A stretch of DNA of 64,000 nucleotides. Source: Metridium senile. Lineage: Eukaryota > Cnidaria > Anthozoa > Actiniaria > Metridiidae. Made by a program: the position numbers and the translations under genes. The notes below the pieces were generated by a model, which searched no databases, was not told the DNA's origin, and saw nothing but the letters and a program-made list of their open reading frames with translations. Position 1 is the stretch's first letter; every line of letters starts with the position of its first letter. The stretch covers positions 10,939,101-11,003,100 of the forward strand of contig OX459101.1 of NCBI GenBank assembly GCA_949775045.1, read 5' to 3'. Shown here piece by piece: positions 53,001 through 64,000 of the stretch.

Positions 53001-56000
53001 GCTCATATTGTATATATTACGTAAATGTTTTACCTCGGATTTGTATCTCTCCTCTTGTAGTGACCTTGCTATGAATTCCATCTGCTCCTATTGGGCAAAC
53101 ACAATGATAATGATGATGTCGATAATCATAATGATGACGTTCATATATGATTATTATTATATAAAGAGATGTCATGGCAGTCATGTGTGCGGTCAAAACA
53201 AAGGATATTTTCTCTCAAGTAAACTGAAATCCTTTGTCATTCAAAAAATTATTTTGTATTTGCCCACAAACATGAAATCCATCAATTGATGTTTACGATA
53301 GCCTGCAAAACAGGCGTTCTTTCGCGCGGTCAAAAAATTAACACAGGAAGCCCAATATCCTAAATTCTCCAAAGAGCCAAAAGAACGCCTGCTCTGCAGA
53401 CTCTGTTTACGATGATAATTACAATAATAATCACACAAGATACTAGGACACGCGCACAAGGGCGTTATGTACGTTACCTTTAGAGCGTCGATATGAACTT
53501 CTAATCGTGATTGTGTTTGTCGAAGGTCGTTGATTTCATGTTCGTATGAAGTCGCTGGCGGACTTGGAGGGAGACTGTGCCGAGGGCTTACCAGCTGTGG
53601 TGGTTGACTAGGCAACGAAATAAACATTCAAAAACACATCATCAAGTTAAAAAATGTGATCGTCTAAGAAAACAGACGTTTTTCTGTTTTCCCAGGCTAT
53701 GAATGTGAAAACAACAACGAATATGATAATATAACAATGTTGTTGTTGTGGATGTAATTGATGATGATGACAGTGATGATATGATAATGATGATGACAGT
53801 GATGATATGATGGTGATGACAGTGATGATATGATAATGATGATGACAGTGAGGATATGATGATGATGACAGTGATGGTATGATGGTGATGACAGTGATGG
53901 TATGATATGATGGTGATGACAGTGATGATATGATGATGACAGTGATGATATGATGATGATGACAGTGATGATATGATTATGATGACAGTGATATGATGAT
54001 GACAGTGATGATGATAATGACAGTGATGATGATGACAGTGATTATATGATGATGATGACAGTGATGACAGTGATGATGATGACAGTGATGATGATAATGA
54101 TGACAGTGATGATGATGACAGTGATGATATGATGATGATGACAGTGATGATGATGACAGTGATGATAATAATGATGACAGTGATGATATGATGATGACAG
54201 TGATGATGATAATGATGATGGTGATGGAGGTAATAATAATGATGATGATGATGATGATGTGGTTGATGGTTTTGAAGGCTGATGATGACAGTGATGATGT
54301 TGATAATTCTTATTTCTACCTTGCCGGTGCGTTAGAAGCTGCACTTGACGAATCATCATCACTATTGTAATGAGGACTGAAAAAAATAGATACAAAGTAA
54401 GTAAGGAAATCAGTAAGTCAGTGAGTAAGTAAGGAAATCAGTAAGTCAGTGAGTAAGTAAGGAAATCAGTAAGTCAGTGAGTAAGTAAGGAAATCAGTAA
54501 GTCAGTGAGTAAGTAAGGAAATCAGTAAGTCAGTAAGTAATAAGGAAAGAAAAAAGTAAGTTCGAAAGTAAGTAAGGAAGCTAGTAGGCCGTAAGTGAGC
54601 AAGTGAGTGAGTAAGTAAGTAAGAAAGAAAAGGAAGGAAGGAAGGAAGGAAGGAAGGAAGGAAGGAAGGAAGGAAGGAAGGAAGGAAGGAAGGAAGGAAG
54701 GAAGGAAGGAAGGAAGGAAGGAAGGAAGGAAGGAAGGAAGGAAGGAAGGAAGGAAGGAAGGAAGGAAGGAAGGAAGGAAGGAAGGAAGGAAGGAAGGAAG
54801 GAAGGAAGGACACTTTCATACCTAAGTGCAGGTACAGGGTAGGCTCGATCCGAGTCGCTACTAACACCACGTTGTTCGCCATCATCAAACGGTAATGTTG
54901 TATTAGGATCATCATCGACTCCATCCGTTTCTACAAGAACAAACGCGACCATTAAATACAAAAACAGAAAATAATTAACTAATTTGTTGAATTCACTTTA
55001 GATAGACAAATGTACGGACGATGTATCCGTCGAGACGATGTCCTCTATTGTAAAGAGCAATCGATAAGAATGGTATAGAAGTACGTACTTGAACCAGGGC
55101 CAGGAGAACCACCAGTTACGTTCTCTGAACTTCCAAACTTATTCTTGATGAGATTGGCGATTTCTAAAGGCTTTGAAACAGCGCTACGGAATAAAGAGAA
55201 GAAACAGTAAGGTATAGGATAACGAAAGGAGGAATCGACCTTCAAATGGTTGAAATATAAAGAATAAAATATAGAGAACAAGAAACAGTAAGGTATAGGA
55301 TAAGGAAAGGAGGAATCCACCTTCAAATGGTTGAAATATAATGAATAAAATATAGAGAACAAGAAACAGTAAGGTATAGGATAACGAAAGGAGGAATCGG
55401 CCTTCAAATGGTTGAAATATAATGAATAAAATATAGAGAACAAGAAACAGTAAGGTATAGGATAACGAAAGGAGGAATCGGCCTTCAAATGGTTGAAATA
55501 TAATGAATAAAATATAGAGAACAAGAAACAGTAAGGTATAGGATAACGAAAGGAGGAATCGACCTTCAAATGGTACAAATATAATGAATAAAATATAGAG
55601 ATATAGAAACAGTAAGGTATAGGATAACGAAAGGAGGAATCCACCTTCAAATAGTACAAATATAATGAATAAAATATAGAGATATAGAAACAATAAGGTA
55701 TAGGATAAGGAAAGGAGGAATCGACTTTCAAATGGTACAAATATAATAAATAGAACCGACTGTGGCGAACAAAATAAATAAAAACTGCACAAAAAGGTAT
55801 TTCGGTCTACAAAGTCCCCTCCCACTCCCCCTAAATCGAAGTTGTAGGAGTGCTGAAACATTGTCATATCTTACAATATCAACATTGACCAGGGGAGTGG
55901 TGGGGGCATGATAGCACCACGTTATAGTTTTTTACGAATGATGATCACATTTGAAGAAAAAATAAAAACAGAAAAAAAAACTATTTCTGTCCAAGATTGT

Positions 56001-59000
56001 AGCTCGTACATGTACGTTGAATTAAAATATGTTGATCATGTAACTTGATTAACTATTGCTCTGGTTTACCCGTTCATATACATTTTATATTGTTCTATCA
56101 GAGTTAATAGAGGGGACTGGTTATGAAACCCGGCAAACTTCAAAGGAGTATGTCTTTGTCCAGGTTTATTCGCGTTACGCTCTGATGACCGTGCACTCAG
56201 CATTTTAAAAACAAGAGAGATAATAGTGTGGTTTTCAAAGCGTCGTTCAATAATATCGTGTTTAATATAGTTGATATAGTGAAATAGTCCAATTTAAGAG
56301 GTTCTATTTATTCACATTCGTCTACCTTATATCTTTCTATGTTTTGTAAATTGTGTACTTTACTTAACCGATTGATATATACATAATATTTCACTTTGTT
56401 CGCTTTTTTGTAATTTCTGTTATAATTATTCGTGATAAATGACCGATATATTGTAATACCATAAAATATGAAAGCCAACTGGCTTTGTATAGCTTTCTAC
56501 TAACCCAGTTGGCTCGCACCTAAATAATAATGCATGCATATGATAACTTAATGGTGAACATACATTAATGGTGCAAATGAAAAGAAATTGTCATTGACTG
56601 GAGTGAGCAGTTTTTCATGCATGTAGCATTCGCAATAGAATCATAATTTGATGACCAATCGTACTTACCCTTTTACTCCATCTTTGACACCGCTGAAATA
56701 GATAAAGAACATATTACATGTAAATAAACAAAATGACAACCAAACAAACAAACAGATAAACAAACAAAGCAAACAAAATAAACAAGTAAGTATTAAAGGG
56801 ACCCTCAGATACTTTTCGACTTGAACTTATTTTATGTAAAAGATGATGCTGATTTCAAAAACATGATCAAAATTTCCATAAAATATTTTTTTCCCACCAA
56901 AAATGCGATTTTAATTTCGATGAAAACACGTTTTGGGCTTCCTGTGGTTTTGTCACGTGGTCTGATGACGTCAGGTCGTGGTCGTCGAGCTCGTTGCGTT
57001 CTTATCCCAGCTATCAAAACAACAAATTAGACACAGAAAGAATGGTTTTACCATTTAAATTTGAGCCTGACATTACAGAAAATGAAACGACAAATCGACC
57101 AAGTGAGTCAGAATTGGATGAATCAGAAGATAAAGAAAATAACAGCAGATCAACGGAAGAAGTTTCATCTTGGTGCGTATGTGGACGCTGTGCGGTAAAC
57201 GAGATCGACTAATCACCGAGTTATGAGGTTGAGTTAGTTTGTATTGAGTTTGAACTAAGCTTGGGTTATGAAAACTACGAAAATAGACATAAAAGACATA
57301 AAGACAGATAAACAAAAAGACAGTCAAAACAACCAATAACAAACAAACAAACAAACAAAAAATAAACAAACAAACAAACACGTCTAAATCAAGTAGATTA
57401 ACTATTAAAATGTCCTCTACACGGGATTCTGTGAGACTAGGTTGACTACAAGAAAACAGCCGTCAGTCAAAAATCCAACCACCGATTGTAATCATATTGA
57501 ATAAGAGATGTGATAACAAGTAAATCAGAAATGATGTGAGCTGAAACGTCATGTCTTCCAAGTGACAGAAGCTGTACATCTGTGGTCAGTACGTTAAGTG
57601 GTCATGATATTCACTGATAGTACAACTGACAATTTTGTATTTAAACGCGAAAAGGAAACCAAGAAAAAAAAAACACAAAAAGAAAAAGAAGGAAACTTGA
57701 AAAATGAAAAAAACGAACGAACGAACAGACAAACGAACAAACAGACAAACGAACGAACGAACAAACAGACAAACGAACAAACACACACACAAACGAACAA
57801 ACAAACAGACGAACAAACAAATAAACGAACAAATAAACTAAAAGACAAACGATCAAACAAATAAATAAATGGAAAACAAACAAACTAACAGACAAACGAT
57901 CAAACAAACAAACAAACAAACAGAAAAAGGAATAATAGAACAAACAAACAGATAAGCCAACAAACACATAAACGCACAAACAAATAAACACAAAAATAAA
58001 CGAACAAACAAACAATCAAATAGAAAAACAAACAAACAAACATACATACATACACAAGCAAACAAACAAACAGACAAACATACATACACAAGCAAACAAA
58101 CAAACAAACAGACAAACAAACAAACAAAAAGGCAAACAAAAACAAACAGGCAGACAAAAACAAACAAACCAAAATAATAAGTTGATAGTTCTATCTTCTC
58201 TCCTCTCTTAGAGAATTTTAAAGACGTACAATCAGCATACAAAGTGATCAAAGAAACGAACAATCACCTTACGGTTCAAAACTAACAAAAACATTTTTCC
58301 AAGCTGCAATGCACATAATACCAAATCAATAAGGGACTACAACTTATATACACTTACGGCGGCCACAAACAAGATGCTTGCTTCTGAAGCTGTTTTGCTT
58401 TGTTATTTGATCCTTTACGACTTGTTAAACTAACGCATTTCCGTAAACCTAAACGTCTTCGTTCAGAATGATCAACTATTCGAATCTTAGGCAAGGAATT
58501 GAGCTCACTGTTATTAACAGCATCGGCCTTTTCCATCGCAGTACTCGTAAATAATTCAAAGGGATTTTCACATTTGCATTTTACTCAATAATTGTAGATG
58601 TAACTGATAGACATGTGGGCAAGATTAGCATATTATTTATTATTGATGAACATTGAGATTTTTAAGGTAGATATAGATTATTATTTCTCAAGGAGCAAGG
58701 ATGGCACAGTTGGTTAGTGCGCGGCATTCTGTGCGAGAGGTCCCGAGTTCGATTCCCAGTGACCTCACATCCTTGTTTCGACTTCTCTTCTTTCCGTGTA
58801 GCTTTAAGTAGCTTTAAATACTCGTAAAACGGAGCAATGATGGAGAGAGGGGAGTAAAATGAGAACCGTCGGGCTCAAGTTTATCAGTCTATGACTGTCA
58901 CGAGTTACCGACGTTAAATAAGGTTACTTTGCTTTAGGTAATATAATGAAATTTGTAACACCGTAAAAAATGCTGACTTAACTTTACTGACGTTTCGAGC

Positions 59001-62000
59001 TTTAGCCCTTCGTCGGAGTAAAAGCTTTACTTTACTTTATTTCATGGTTTAAACACGTGGTAGTGATATAATACATTCTTACCCTGATATTCCTCGTATA
59101 TTTTCCTTGACACCCCTAGACAAAAAGAAGATATTACTGTCAGTATATAGGTGTATTGCAACCATTTCCAGGAGAGTGAATTGAACAAAAGAAACGTCAG
59201 CCATACTGGTGGTCTTGACAAAAGAAAACCATCACCGTGACTCAGACTGGTGGTCCTTTTGTTCAATTCGCTCTCCTGGTTGCAATTCATGGTTGCAATT
59301 CACCTAATAACCAAAACTATTTGTATGAGAGTCCATTAAATCCAGACAGGGGGATTCCCCTACAAATGTTTGGAAAAGGAATCCCCTAAAACACAATGAA
59401 TGAGTGGAACACGTACTTGAGAACTTCTTTGGCCATCACTTTCGATGATAACGTCCCATTTTCTTCGAGATCCTTAAAAACAGATCAAAATATACATGTA
59501 GCAAAACAGTTTTAAATCATTTAACACAACACCCTACTGTGTGTTAAGTTTGTATTCAAAAACTCACTAATAAGTCATGAGAAATTGATAAGAGAAATCG
59601 TAACCGTGACGAGTGTTTTAACTGAAGATATACATGTAGATTGACCCTAATTTACATAAACTTTAACCTGAATTTTCTCTAATAATATTTCATAAATCCT
59701 TGATTTGTTTTTACAAAAACACAAAATATAGGTTGGAGTTTTTGAAGCCGTTTTATAAACTCGCAGATCGTGTTTTATCAGGTCTAAAACCACTTGGCTT
59801 CGCTGCGTTGTTTTAAATCCTGATAAAACACTCCTGCTCGTTTATTAAACATTACGTAGCATGTAATAATAATAATCATGTTTAGTTATCACAAGTTTCA
59901 ACTAATTAAACGATTAAAGCATTTTGCCAGATTATGTAATCTCTCTCTCTTTATTTTTGTTTGGCATGGGCCCCTCTGGATACCTAGTTGCTGAATGGGC
60001 CACCCTGCCTAAATAAAGTTTACCTTAACCTATGTCTAATTAGCCACAACTATTGGATGCTTTCAGTTTTCAAGACTACACTAACCACAGGCAGCCTAAG
60101 GTTATTAATACAGTGTTTATATGCACTTTAACGGTAAATTGGAGTTTTTATGAATAAAAATGAGTTACTTTGATAACTTGTTGATAACTGCATAAAAAAG
60201 TGCATATAAACACTGTTTTAATGAGTTTGTGCTGCCTGTGCACTAACCTGGACGAACTCAACACATAACAAATCCCTTACACCTGGGTTCATACCATTCA
60301 CTCTCGTGTTAAGTGCATTCTGTCCATCAAAATACTCCCTCATTTTGAGTCAAGCTGACTGGCTAATCAATTGGAAATATAGCGCTCGTTGAAGCAGCCA
60401 TGTGGCAAGTGAGCATTGTGTGGCGGGGCTAACACGTCTATGTTAGCTCTTTTTTATTAAATTTTGTAAAATAAAAGTAAATCTACCCCAAAAAAATAAA
60501 GTTCAAACTTATGCAAATCAGGATGTATACAGCACTAGTGTTTTAAGAAGATTGACAACACTCAGTTACTTGTGCTCGTTGAAGCGGCCATGTGGCAGGG
60601 GAGCATTGTGTGGGGAGGTTAACATGGCTGCGGCGGAGACTATGGACATTGAGAATCCAGGTGGTTTGTTATAAGACACAGTACAGTATTTTTACTTACC
60701 ACTAATGCTTTGTGATATTTTTGTAGTTTTCTTTGTAGCTGGGCTATAGTATTGTTGGTCTTTTGGTTTTTCTTTTCAAAATTTGTTTTTACTCTATCAA
60801 AGGATAAAAAGGAAACATTCACATGCTGGTAAAATTTCATAGTGTAACGATCAGTAAGCTGAAGTCAATCATTCAATCAATCTGTCAATCCATCAACCAT
60901 TTATTTATGGAATCAAAACGTTTAATGCTCACTCACAAATTTAGTCAGTTAATCACTCATTTATTTAGTCATTCAGTCTAATAATCAACCATGGAACCAA
61001 GCAACCATACAACTAAACAATACATGAAAGTATGGGAGGGAGGGAGGAAGAATAAAAAGAAGAAAGGGAGGGATGAAGTAAAGAAGGGGAGAAGGAAGGA
61101 AGGCAAGGAGGGCAACAGGACAGAAGGAGGAACAGAGGGAGAAAGGAAAGGAGGCAGGGAGAGCAGCAGGACAGTTCTCTAAGGAGGAACAGAGGGAAGG
61201 AAGAGAGGAGGAAGGAAGGGAGAAGGAAGAACAAAATTAAGGAAAGAAAAAGTAGTGAAATGGAAAGAATTAAATGGGAGGAGAGATCAAAGAAAAAGTA
61301 AGAAGCAATGGGAGGAAAGGATAAATCAGTCTGCTTACTTTGCTTGGTTTTGGGTTCCTTCAGTCGATTCTAAATACTCTTTTACTGACTCTACAATTAC
61401 AAACAATCATGTATCAAGGTCAAATATCACTGAAATAAACATGTTTGTTGACAATGAATAATTAGCACATACTTACCATCACGTTCTTCTTGTAACTTGC
61501 GGATCTGTTCTTTTGTTTTACTTATCTTTCTTTTGAGTCGTTCAATTGCATGAGCAAGTTTCTAAATAATACAGAAAACAAATACCATTACATGTAGTTA
61601 CATCTTGGTGAATACAGATTACATAGGTCAAAAAGTATTGCAATAAACATAATTTTAATTTATATTGTTAGAATATATTTCTTAATAACAACCAAAATGT
61701 CACAAAGTATTGCAAGATATGTAAGGTTAATAGCTATAACAACAAAATTGAAAAAAAAATATAGTAGATATAGTACAAAATATAAAGATTAATCTTACTT
61801 CAGAATCTGCAACTTGGGCATCTACTTCGTCGATATTTGGACCCAGCATTCCATCCAGCTGAAAAACAAAAATAACTATTAAAAAAAAAACCTCAACGAA
61901 AATTACATTACTGTATTTACATGTGAAATGATCATGCATTCCACTCAACACATGAAAAGATCTTTCCTTCCATTCCATGTAGAATGATCATTCATTCCAC

Positions 62001-63045
62001 TCAACATGTGAAAAGATCAATCCTTCCATTCCATGCATAATGATCATTCATTCCACTCAACATGTAAAAAGATTATTCATTCCATTCCATGCAGAATGAT
62101 CATTCAATCCACTCAACATCTGAAAAGATCATTCCTTCCATTCCATGCATAATGATTATTTATTCCTCTCAATACGTGAAAAGATCATTCCTTCCATTAC
62201 ATGCAGAATGAAGATTCATTCCTCTCAACATGCAAAAACATCATTCCTTCCATTCCATGCAGAATGATCATTCATTCCACTCAACATGTGAAAAGATCAT
62301 TCATTCCATAACATGTCAAATCATTCATTCCATACAATGTACATACATTAGATTTATCTAATGATAATCATTCATTCCAAATGTTATCCTTACAGAATCT
62401 AGGTCCATATTTTCTTCATCTGTGACAGACAATGCAGTGCTGCTTCTTCCTCGTGATAATTCAGCAGAACCTCCACTGGATGACAGATGACTGTGTAAAG
62501 TTGGCGAACCATCCAAACCTGCACTTGATGAACTGTTTGGAAGGACTTCATTAGTTTTGCTGCGCCTCCTTGTCAGAGAACATAGCATGAAATTAATGAC
62601 AACAATGGTGATGTCAATTATGATAATGATGACGACGATGACACTGTGATGATACAAATACTAATGACTGTAATAATGATAATGATGACACAGAGATCAT
62701 TTAAACAAAAAGATGTAATAATCATGGTGATGATGATGACAATGACATGGTGATCATTTAAAAAATAAAATATGTAATAAAATGGTCAGTGATGATTGTA
62801 ATGGTGATAAATAATGATCATTTAAACAAAAATAATAATACTAATAGTGGTAATGATGAAATATTGTAATGATACAAATGATGATGATGAATCCATGATA
62901 ATGATAATGACAATAATGATGATAATAAATGCACTAATAAATTGTCTAGATACCTTGATGGCATTTTTGATTTCTCATTTATCTGTGCTAACACTTTAGA
63001 AAACTGTTTCTTGTTTTCATAATCATGTACATCATTGTCGTGCAT
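50087..63045 (-). CDS. TMCC-family transmembrane and coiled-coil protein
   Basis: Eighteen exons with GT/AG sites and matching phases give 558 codons plus TAG: 62954-63045, 62394-62568, 61799-61858, 61477-61561, 61339-61390, 60700-60793, 59417-59472, 59083-59115, 56669-56692, 55089-55183, 54822-54930, 54320-54376, 53478-53607, 53034-53087, 52374-52442, 51499-51615, 50722-50912, 50087-50270. Family signatures: first coiled coil at residues ~110-185 (AIERLKRKI, VKEYL, FEKKNQKTNNTIAQLQRKL), SKPLEIANLIKNKFGSSENV near 226-245, second coiled coil ~335-460 (DTQSRLEE-like QTQSRLEV, LQEERYKSE, DMTELHQNE, ERAGEIEEALDSYVTR), membrane segments at ~468-487 and 501-516, and the LIVPFTRTR linker between them. 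TMCC proteins are ER-membrane proteins with a cytosolic coiled-coil body. The first ATG directly follows an acceptor, so 5' exons (coding or UTR) may lie above 63.05 kb. Paralogue number cannot be assigned. Confidence 0.9.
51010..51475. repeat. ATC microsatellite with a duplicated 70-bp block, TMCC intron
   Basis: Imperfect (ATC)n ends 24 bp from the donor of exon 51499-51615. A 70-bp block with 'ggcgtaatgattgttaata' is duplicated at 51074 and 51144. Confidence 0.85.
52045..52185. mobile_element. 141-bp MITE, second copy of the 'gagtacaaa' family
   Basis: Same length and plan as 13489-13629: 'gagtacaaatatta' start, 'taattaaacaatagaaaaca' middle, 'ttaatgtttgtactc' end followed by TA. Confidence 0.75.
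52570..52722. mobile_element. Hairpin MITE, 'agagtagtttcacataagcc' TIR
   Basis: The end 'ggcttatgtgaaactactct' complements the start; arms of about 50 bp include 'ttgtatgctaatgt'. Similar 'tttcacataagcg' ends occur inside the foldback at 12248 and 12644. Confidence 0.8.
52730..52914 (-). repeat. Interspersed repeat, inverted match to 268-430
   Basis: Shares 'catattttacta', 'attcaagttg' and 'cttatgcaaatca' with the window start, opposite orientation. Confidence 0.7.
52915..53022. mobile_element. Hairpin MITE, second 'acaatattcgcgtccgatc' copy
   Basis: Arms 'gatctgtatccgatatacaa' and complement, ends as in 32705-32816. It ends about 12 bp from the donor of TMCC exon 53034-53087. Confidence 0.8.
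53295..53410. mobile_element. Imperfect hairpin element, 'tagcctgcaaaacaggcgtt' end
   Basis: 'aacaggcgttctttt' and 'aaaagaacgcctgctctgca' are inverted; only the outer parts pair. Confidence 0.5.
53755..54295. repeat. 'gatgacagtgatgatatgat' minisatellite, TMCC intron
   Basis: Variable 12-27-bp units of GATGATGACAGTGATGATATGAT type fill the intron between exons 53607 and 54320. Confidence 0.85.
54400..54560. repeat. 28-bp tandem repeat, 5 copies
   Basis: Unit 'aagtaaggaaatcagtaagt' plus 'cagtgagt'. It lies directly beside the GGAA array. Confidence 0.9.
54630..54810. repeat. (GGAA)n tetranucleotide satellite
   Basis: About 44 nearly perfect GGAA units ending some 12 bp from the donor of TMCC exon 54822-54930. 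GGAA arrays can bind ETS factors in other animals; no such role is shown here. Confidence 0.95.
55201..55745. repeat. 81-bp minisatellite, ~6.7 copies
   Basis: Units start at 55201, 55282, 55363, 55444, 55525, 55606 and 55687 ('gaaacagtaaggtatagg'). The unit is a multiple of three and free of stops in two minus-strand frames. It lies in the intron just upstream (minus-strand sense) of exon 55089-55183. Confidence 0.9.
57300..58175. repeat. CAAA/CGAA-rich low-complexity tract
   Basis: Plus-strand A/C-rich repeats of 'aaacaaacaaac', 'gaacaaacagacaaac' type. Open frames on both strands (poly Thr/Asn/Lys/Gln; poly Cys/Leu/Phe/Val) are composition artefacts. Confidence 0.85.
58354..58536 (-). CDS. 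Possible alternative first exon of the TMCC gene
   Basis: A 60-residue basic frame MEKADAVNNSELNSLPKIRI... with an in-frame upstream stop ends at TGG CCG CC followed by the donor GTAAGT (58358-58353 region). That is phase 2, which matches the acceptor phase of the next TMCC exon (56669-56692), so a shorter TMCC isoform would stay in frame. TMCC genes of other animals use alternative N termini. There is no homology I recognise in the peptide. Confidence 0.35.
   Translation of the reverse strand: MEKADAVNNSELNSLPKIRIVDHSERRRLGLRKCVSLTSRKGSNNKAKQLQKQASCLWPP
58690..58940 (+). mobile_element. tRNA-derived SINE
   Basis: 'ggatggcacagttggttagt' (A box) and GAGTTCGATTCCC at 58745-58757 (B box) at tRNA spacing, then a body with 'tagctttaagtagctttaaa', 'gagaaccgtcgggctcaag' and the tail 'cgacgttaaataaggttact'. 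Intronic, in the TMCC gene, opposite to it. Confidence 0.75.
58982..59024 (-). ncRNA. Hammerhead ribozyme-like motif (Penelope-type), near-complete
   Basis: The minus strand reads CTTTTACT, C-CGACGA, GGGC-TAAA-GCTC stem II, GAAAC, GTC, then AGTAAAG. CTTTTACT pairs with AGTAAAG (one bulge) as helix I; helix III is minimal. The only clear core departure is CCGACGA for CTGANGA. The order and minimal helix III are those of hammerheads known from Penelope-like element termini. It lies in a TMCC intron, on the same strand as the gene. Confidence 0.55.
59590..60635. other. TMCC intron with dispersed repeat fragments
   Basis: 59600-59760 and 60440-60560 are weak relatives of the repeat at 268-430. 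At 59740-59850 there is an inverted 'ggttggagtttttgaagccg' / 'ctgataaaacactc' arrangement, and 60105-60220 has a 'cagtgtttatatgcacttt' inverted pair. No exon is recognised. Confidence 0.45.
61000..61330. repeat. GA-rich low-complexity tract, TMCC intron
   Basis: Purine-rich 'gggagggagg', 'gaaggaagg' text that ends close to exon 61339-61390. Confidence 0.7.
61925..62345. repeat. ~55-bp minisatellite, 7-8 copies
   Basis: The unit holds 'tcattccactcaacatgtga', 'aaagatcattccttcc' and 'attccatgcagaatgatca'; starts fall near 61933, 61988, 62043, 62098, 62154, 62211 and 62270. It lies between TMCC exons 61858 and 62394. Confidence 0.9.
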
Positions 63046-64000
63046 CTAAAAACAAACAGAAATAATATTCTCTTTAACAATATTTCTAATCAAAACTAGA
63101 CGCTCAAAGACTGCTGACATTGAGCTTCCTTAGTTCAGGCCGATTCAGCGAGGAAGAGCGGTCTATATTCATTTAGCTCATGCGACACTGTATACTTGAG
63201 GCCCTGTACAGCTGTGGAAATGATCCCCACTGTGGACATGACCCACACCATGGAAATGACCCCTGCCGTGGAAATGACCCCCATTCAGCGCGAATTTGGA
63301 AAAGGAGGACAGTGGATAAGGAATGGGTGCACAAAAAATGACTCAGCAATATATAAACAAATCAATCACATAACATTTTATTGAAACAGTAATATTATTG
63401 AGGGAAAATGTCAATATGTAACTTAATAAATAATATAATATTTTGTTTTGATTGTTTTCCTTTCTTTTAAATTTCTGACACATTTATTTCTAATTTTCAT
63501 TTTGCTTTTGCCCATTTTCTCTTTTTTTATTAAATGAGCATGTTTATTTTTTTTTTTTAAATGATTTGATTTTGCTTTTGCTCCTGCTTATACAAGTTGC
63601 CAGTAATTTTACACCATACAGAGGGAGTAATATAATTTTACTACACTCAAATGGCCTTCAAACTTGCATGTGCGTTAGCTCCGCTATATTTGGTAGTGCT
63701 ACGGGAAGCTGATTTGGTGACCGAGGCGCAAAAAAGAAAGCTTCACATTTTAAGACATTGATGCTCAATGTAATAATTCTATACAAGTTTGCAGCACTTT
63801 TTGATGTTTGCTTATTTTTTAACTTTCCTTTTTTTTTAATTTTACTCAGTTGAAACTTTATACCCAGGTTGAGTATCTTGTTATACGATCTTCTAAGATC
63901 CTGGATGTAAGATCTGTTATTAAAGATCATTAATGATCTTTCTAAAACCTTGCCAGGTAAATTTCTTGGAAGGATCTTGGGAAGATCTTAATCAAATCTT
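63046..64000. other. Region upstream of the TMCC start, no gene recognised
   Basis: 63205-63285 has a short tandem 'ccatggaaatgacccc' repeat. The frames at 63196-63384 (+) and 63658-63930 (-) have no known domain. 63940-64000 repeats 'gatctt'. 5' exons of TMCC could lie here or beyond the window. Confidence 0.4.

Noticed and set aside
57586..58263. Cys/Leu/Phe/Val-rich overlapping frames
   Set aside because: Reverse strand of CAAA-rich low complexity.
58690..58770. True tRNA gene
   Set aside because: A and B boxes are good, but the acceptor stem is absent and a SINE body follows; the same applies to 11795-11872 and 42190-42280.

Overview
The window is AT-rich eukaryotic (metazoan) DNA: small exons with GT/AG introns, very long simple-sequence satellites inside introns, and dense miniature transposons, tRNA-derived SINEs and non-LTR retrotransposon pieces. 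A uromodulin-type D8C domain, fucolectin and PAN domains, a sigma-class GST, a TMCC gene and repeat families such as the CAACATT palindromes and the 'gtggaaccccgttaat' element suggest a marine invertebrate. A cnidarian, probably anthozoan-like, is my best guess, but this is inference and not proven by any single marker.

Layout. (1) 0-2.3 kb: a decayed SGNH-hydrolase ORF between two near-identical 27-bp repeats, then a hairpin MITE. (2) 3.4-10.2 kb and 19.8-27.0 kb: two tandem copies, both on the minus strand, of one multidomain secreted-type gene (fucolectin x2, Ig, uromodulin-type D8C, PAN/apple). They have the same 8 exons and the same phases but different satellites in their introns. (3) 10.7-15.1 kb: a large foldback (inverted-repeat) element, itself hit by a TA-targeting MITE, followed by a polypurine array. 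(4) 15.1-19.7 kb: MITEs, with no gene seen. (5) 27.1-29.8 kb: GA-rich satellite carrying a 5'-truncated non-LTR retrotransposon. (6) 30.1-41.0 kb: two diverged tandem copies of a ~5.4 kb unit, each ending in the 3' tail of a GST gene; later transposon insertions separate them. (7) 41.3-48.0 kb: an intact five-exon sigma-class glutathione S-transferase (203 aa). One intron holds a tandem ~170-bp repeat with hammerhead-ribozyme-like cores, and another holds a 24-bp minisatellite with 192-bp higher-order periodicity. (8) 50.1-63.0 kb: an 18-exon TMCC-family (transmembrane and coiled-coil) gene whose exons join in frame to 558 codons.

All four recognised genes lie on the minus strand. They do not form a pathway: the lectin pair is a local duplication of a probable recognition or matrix protein, while GST and TMCC are ordinary metazoan genes. 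The most distinctive content is non-genic: the retrozyme-like ribozyme array in the GST intron, the related Penelope-type hammerhead remnants elsewhere, the segmental duplication with GST tails and datable insertions, and the block-structured satellites.

Exon boundaries were placed by hand from splice consensus, phase continuity and, for the lectin genes, agreement between the two copies. No alignment or database search was run.
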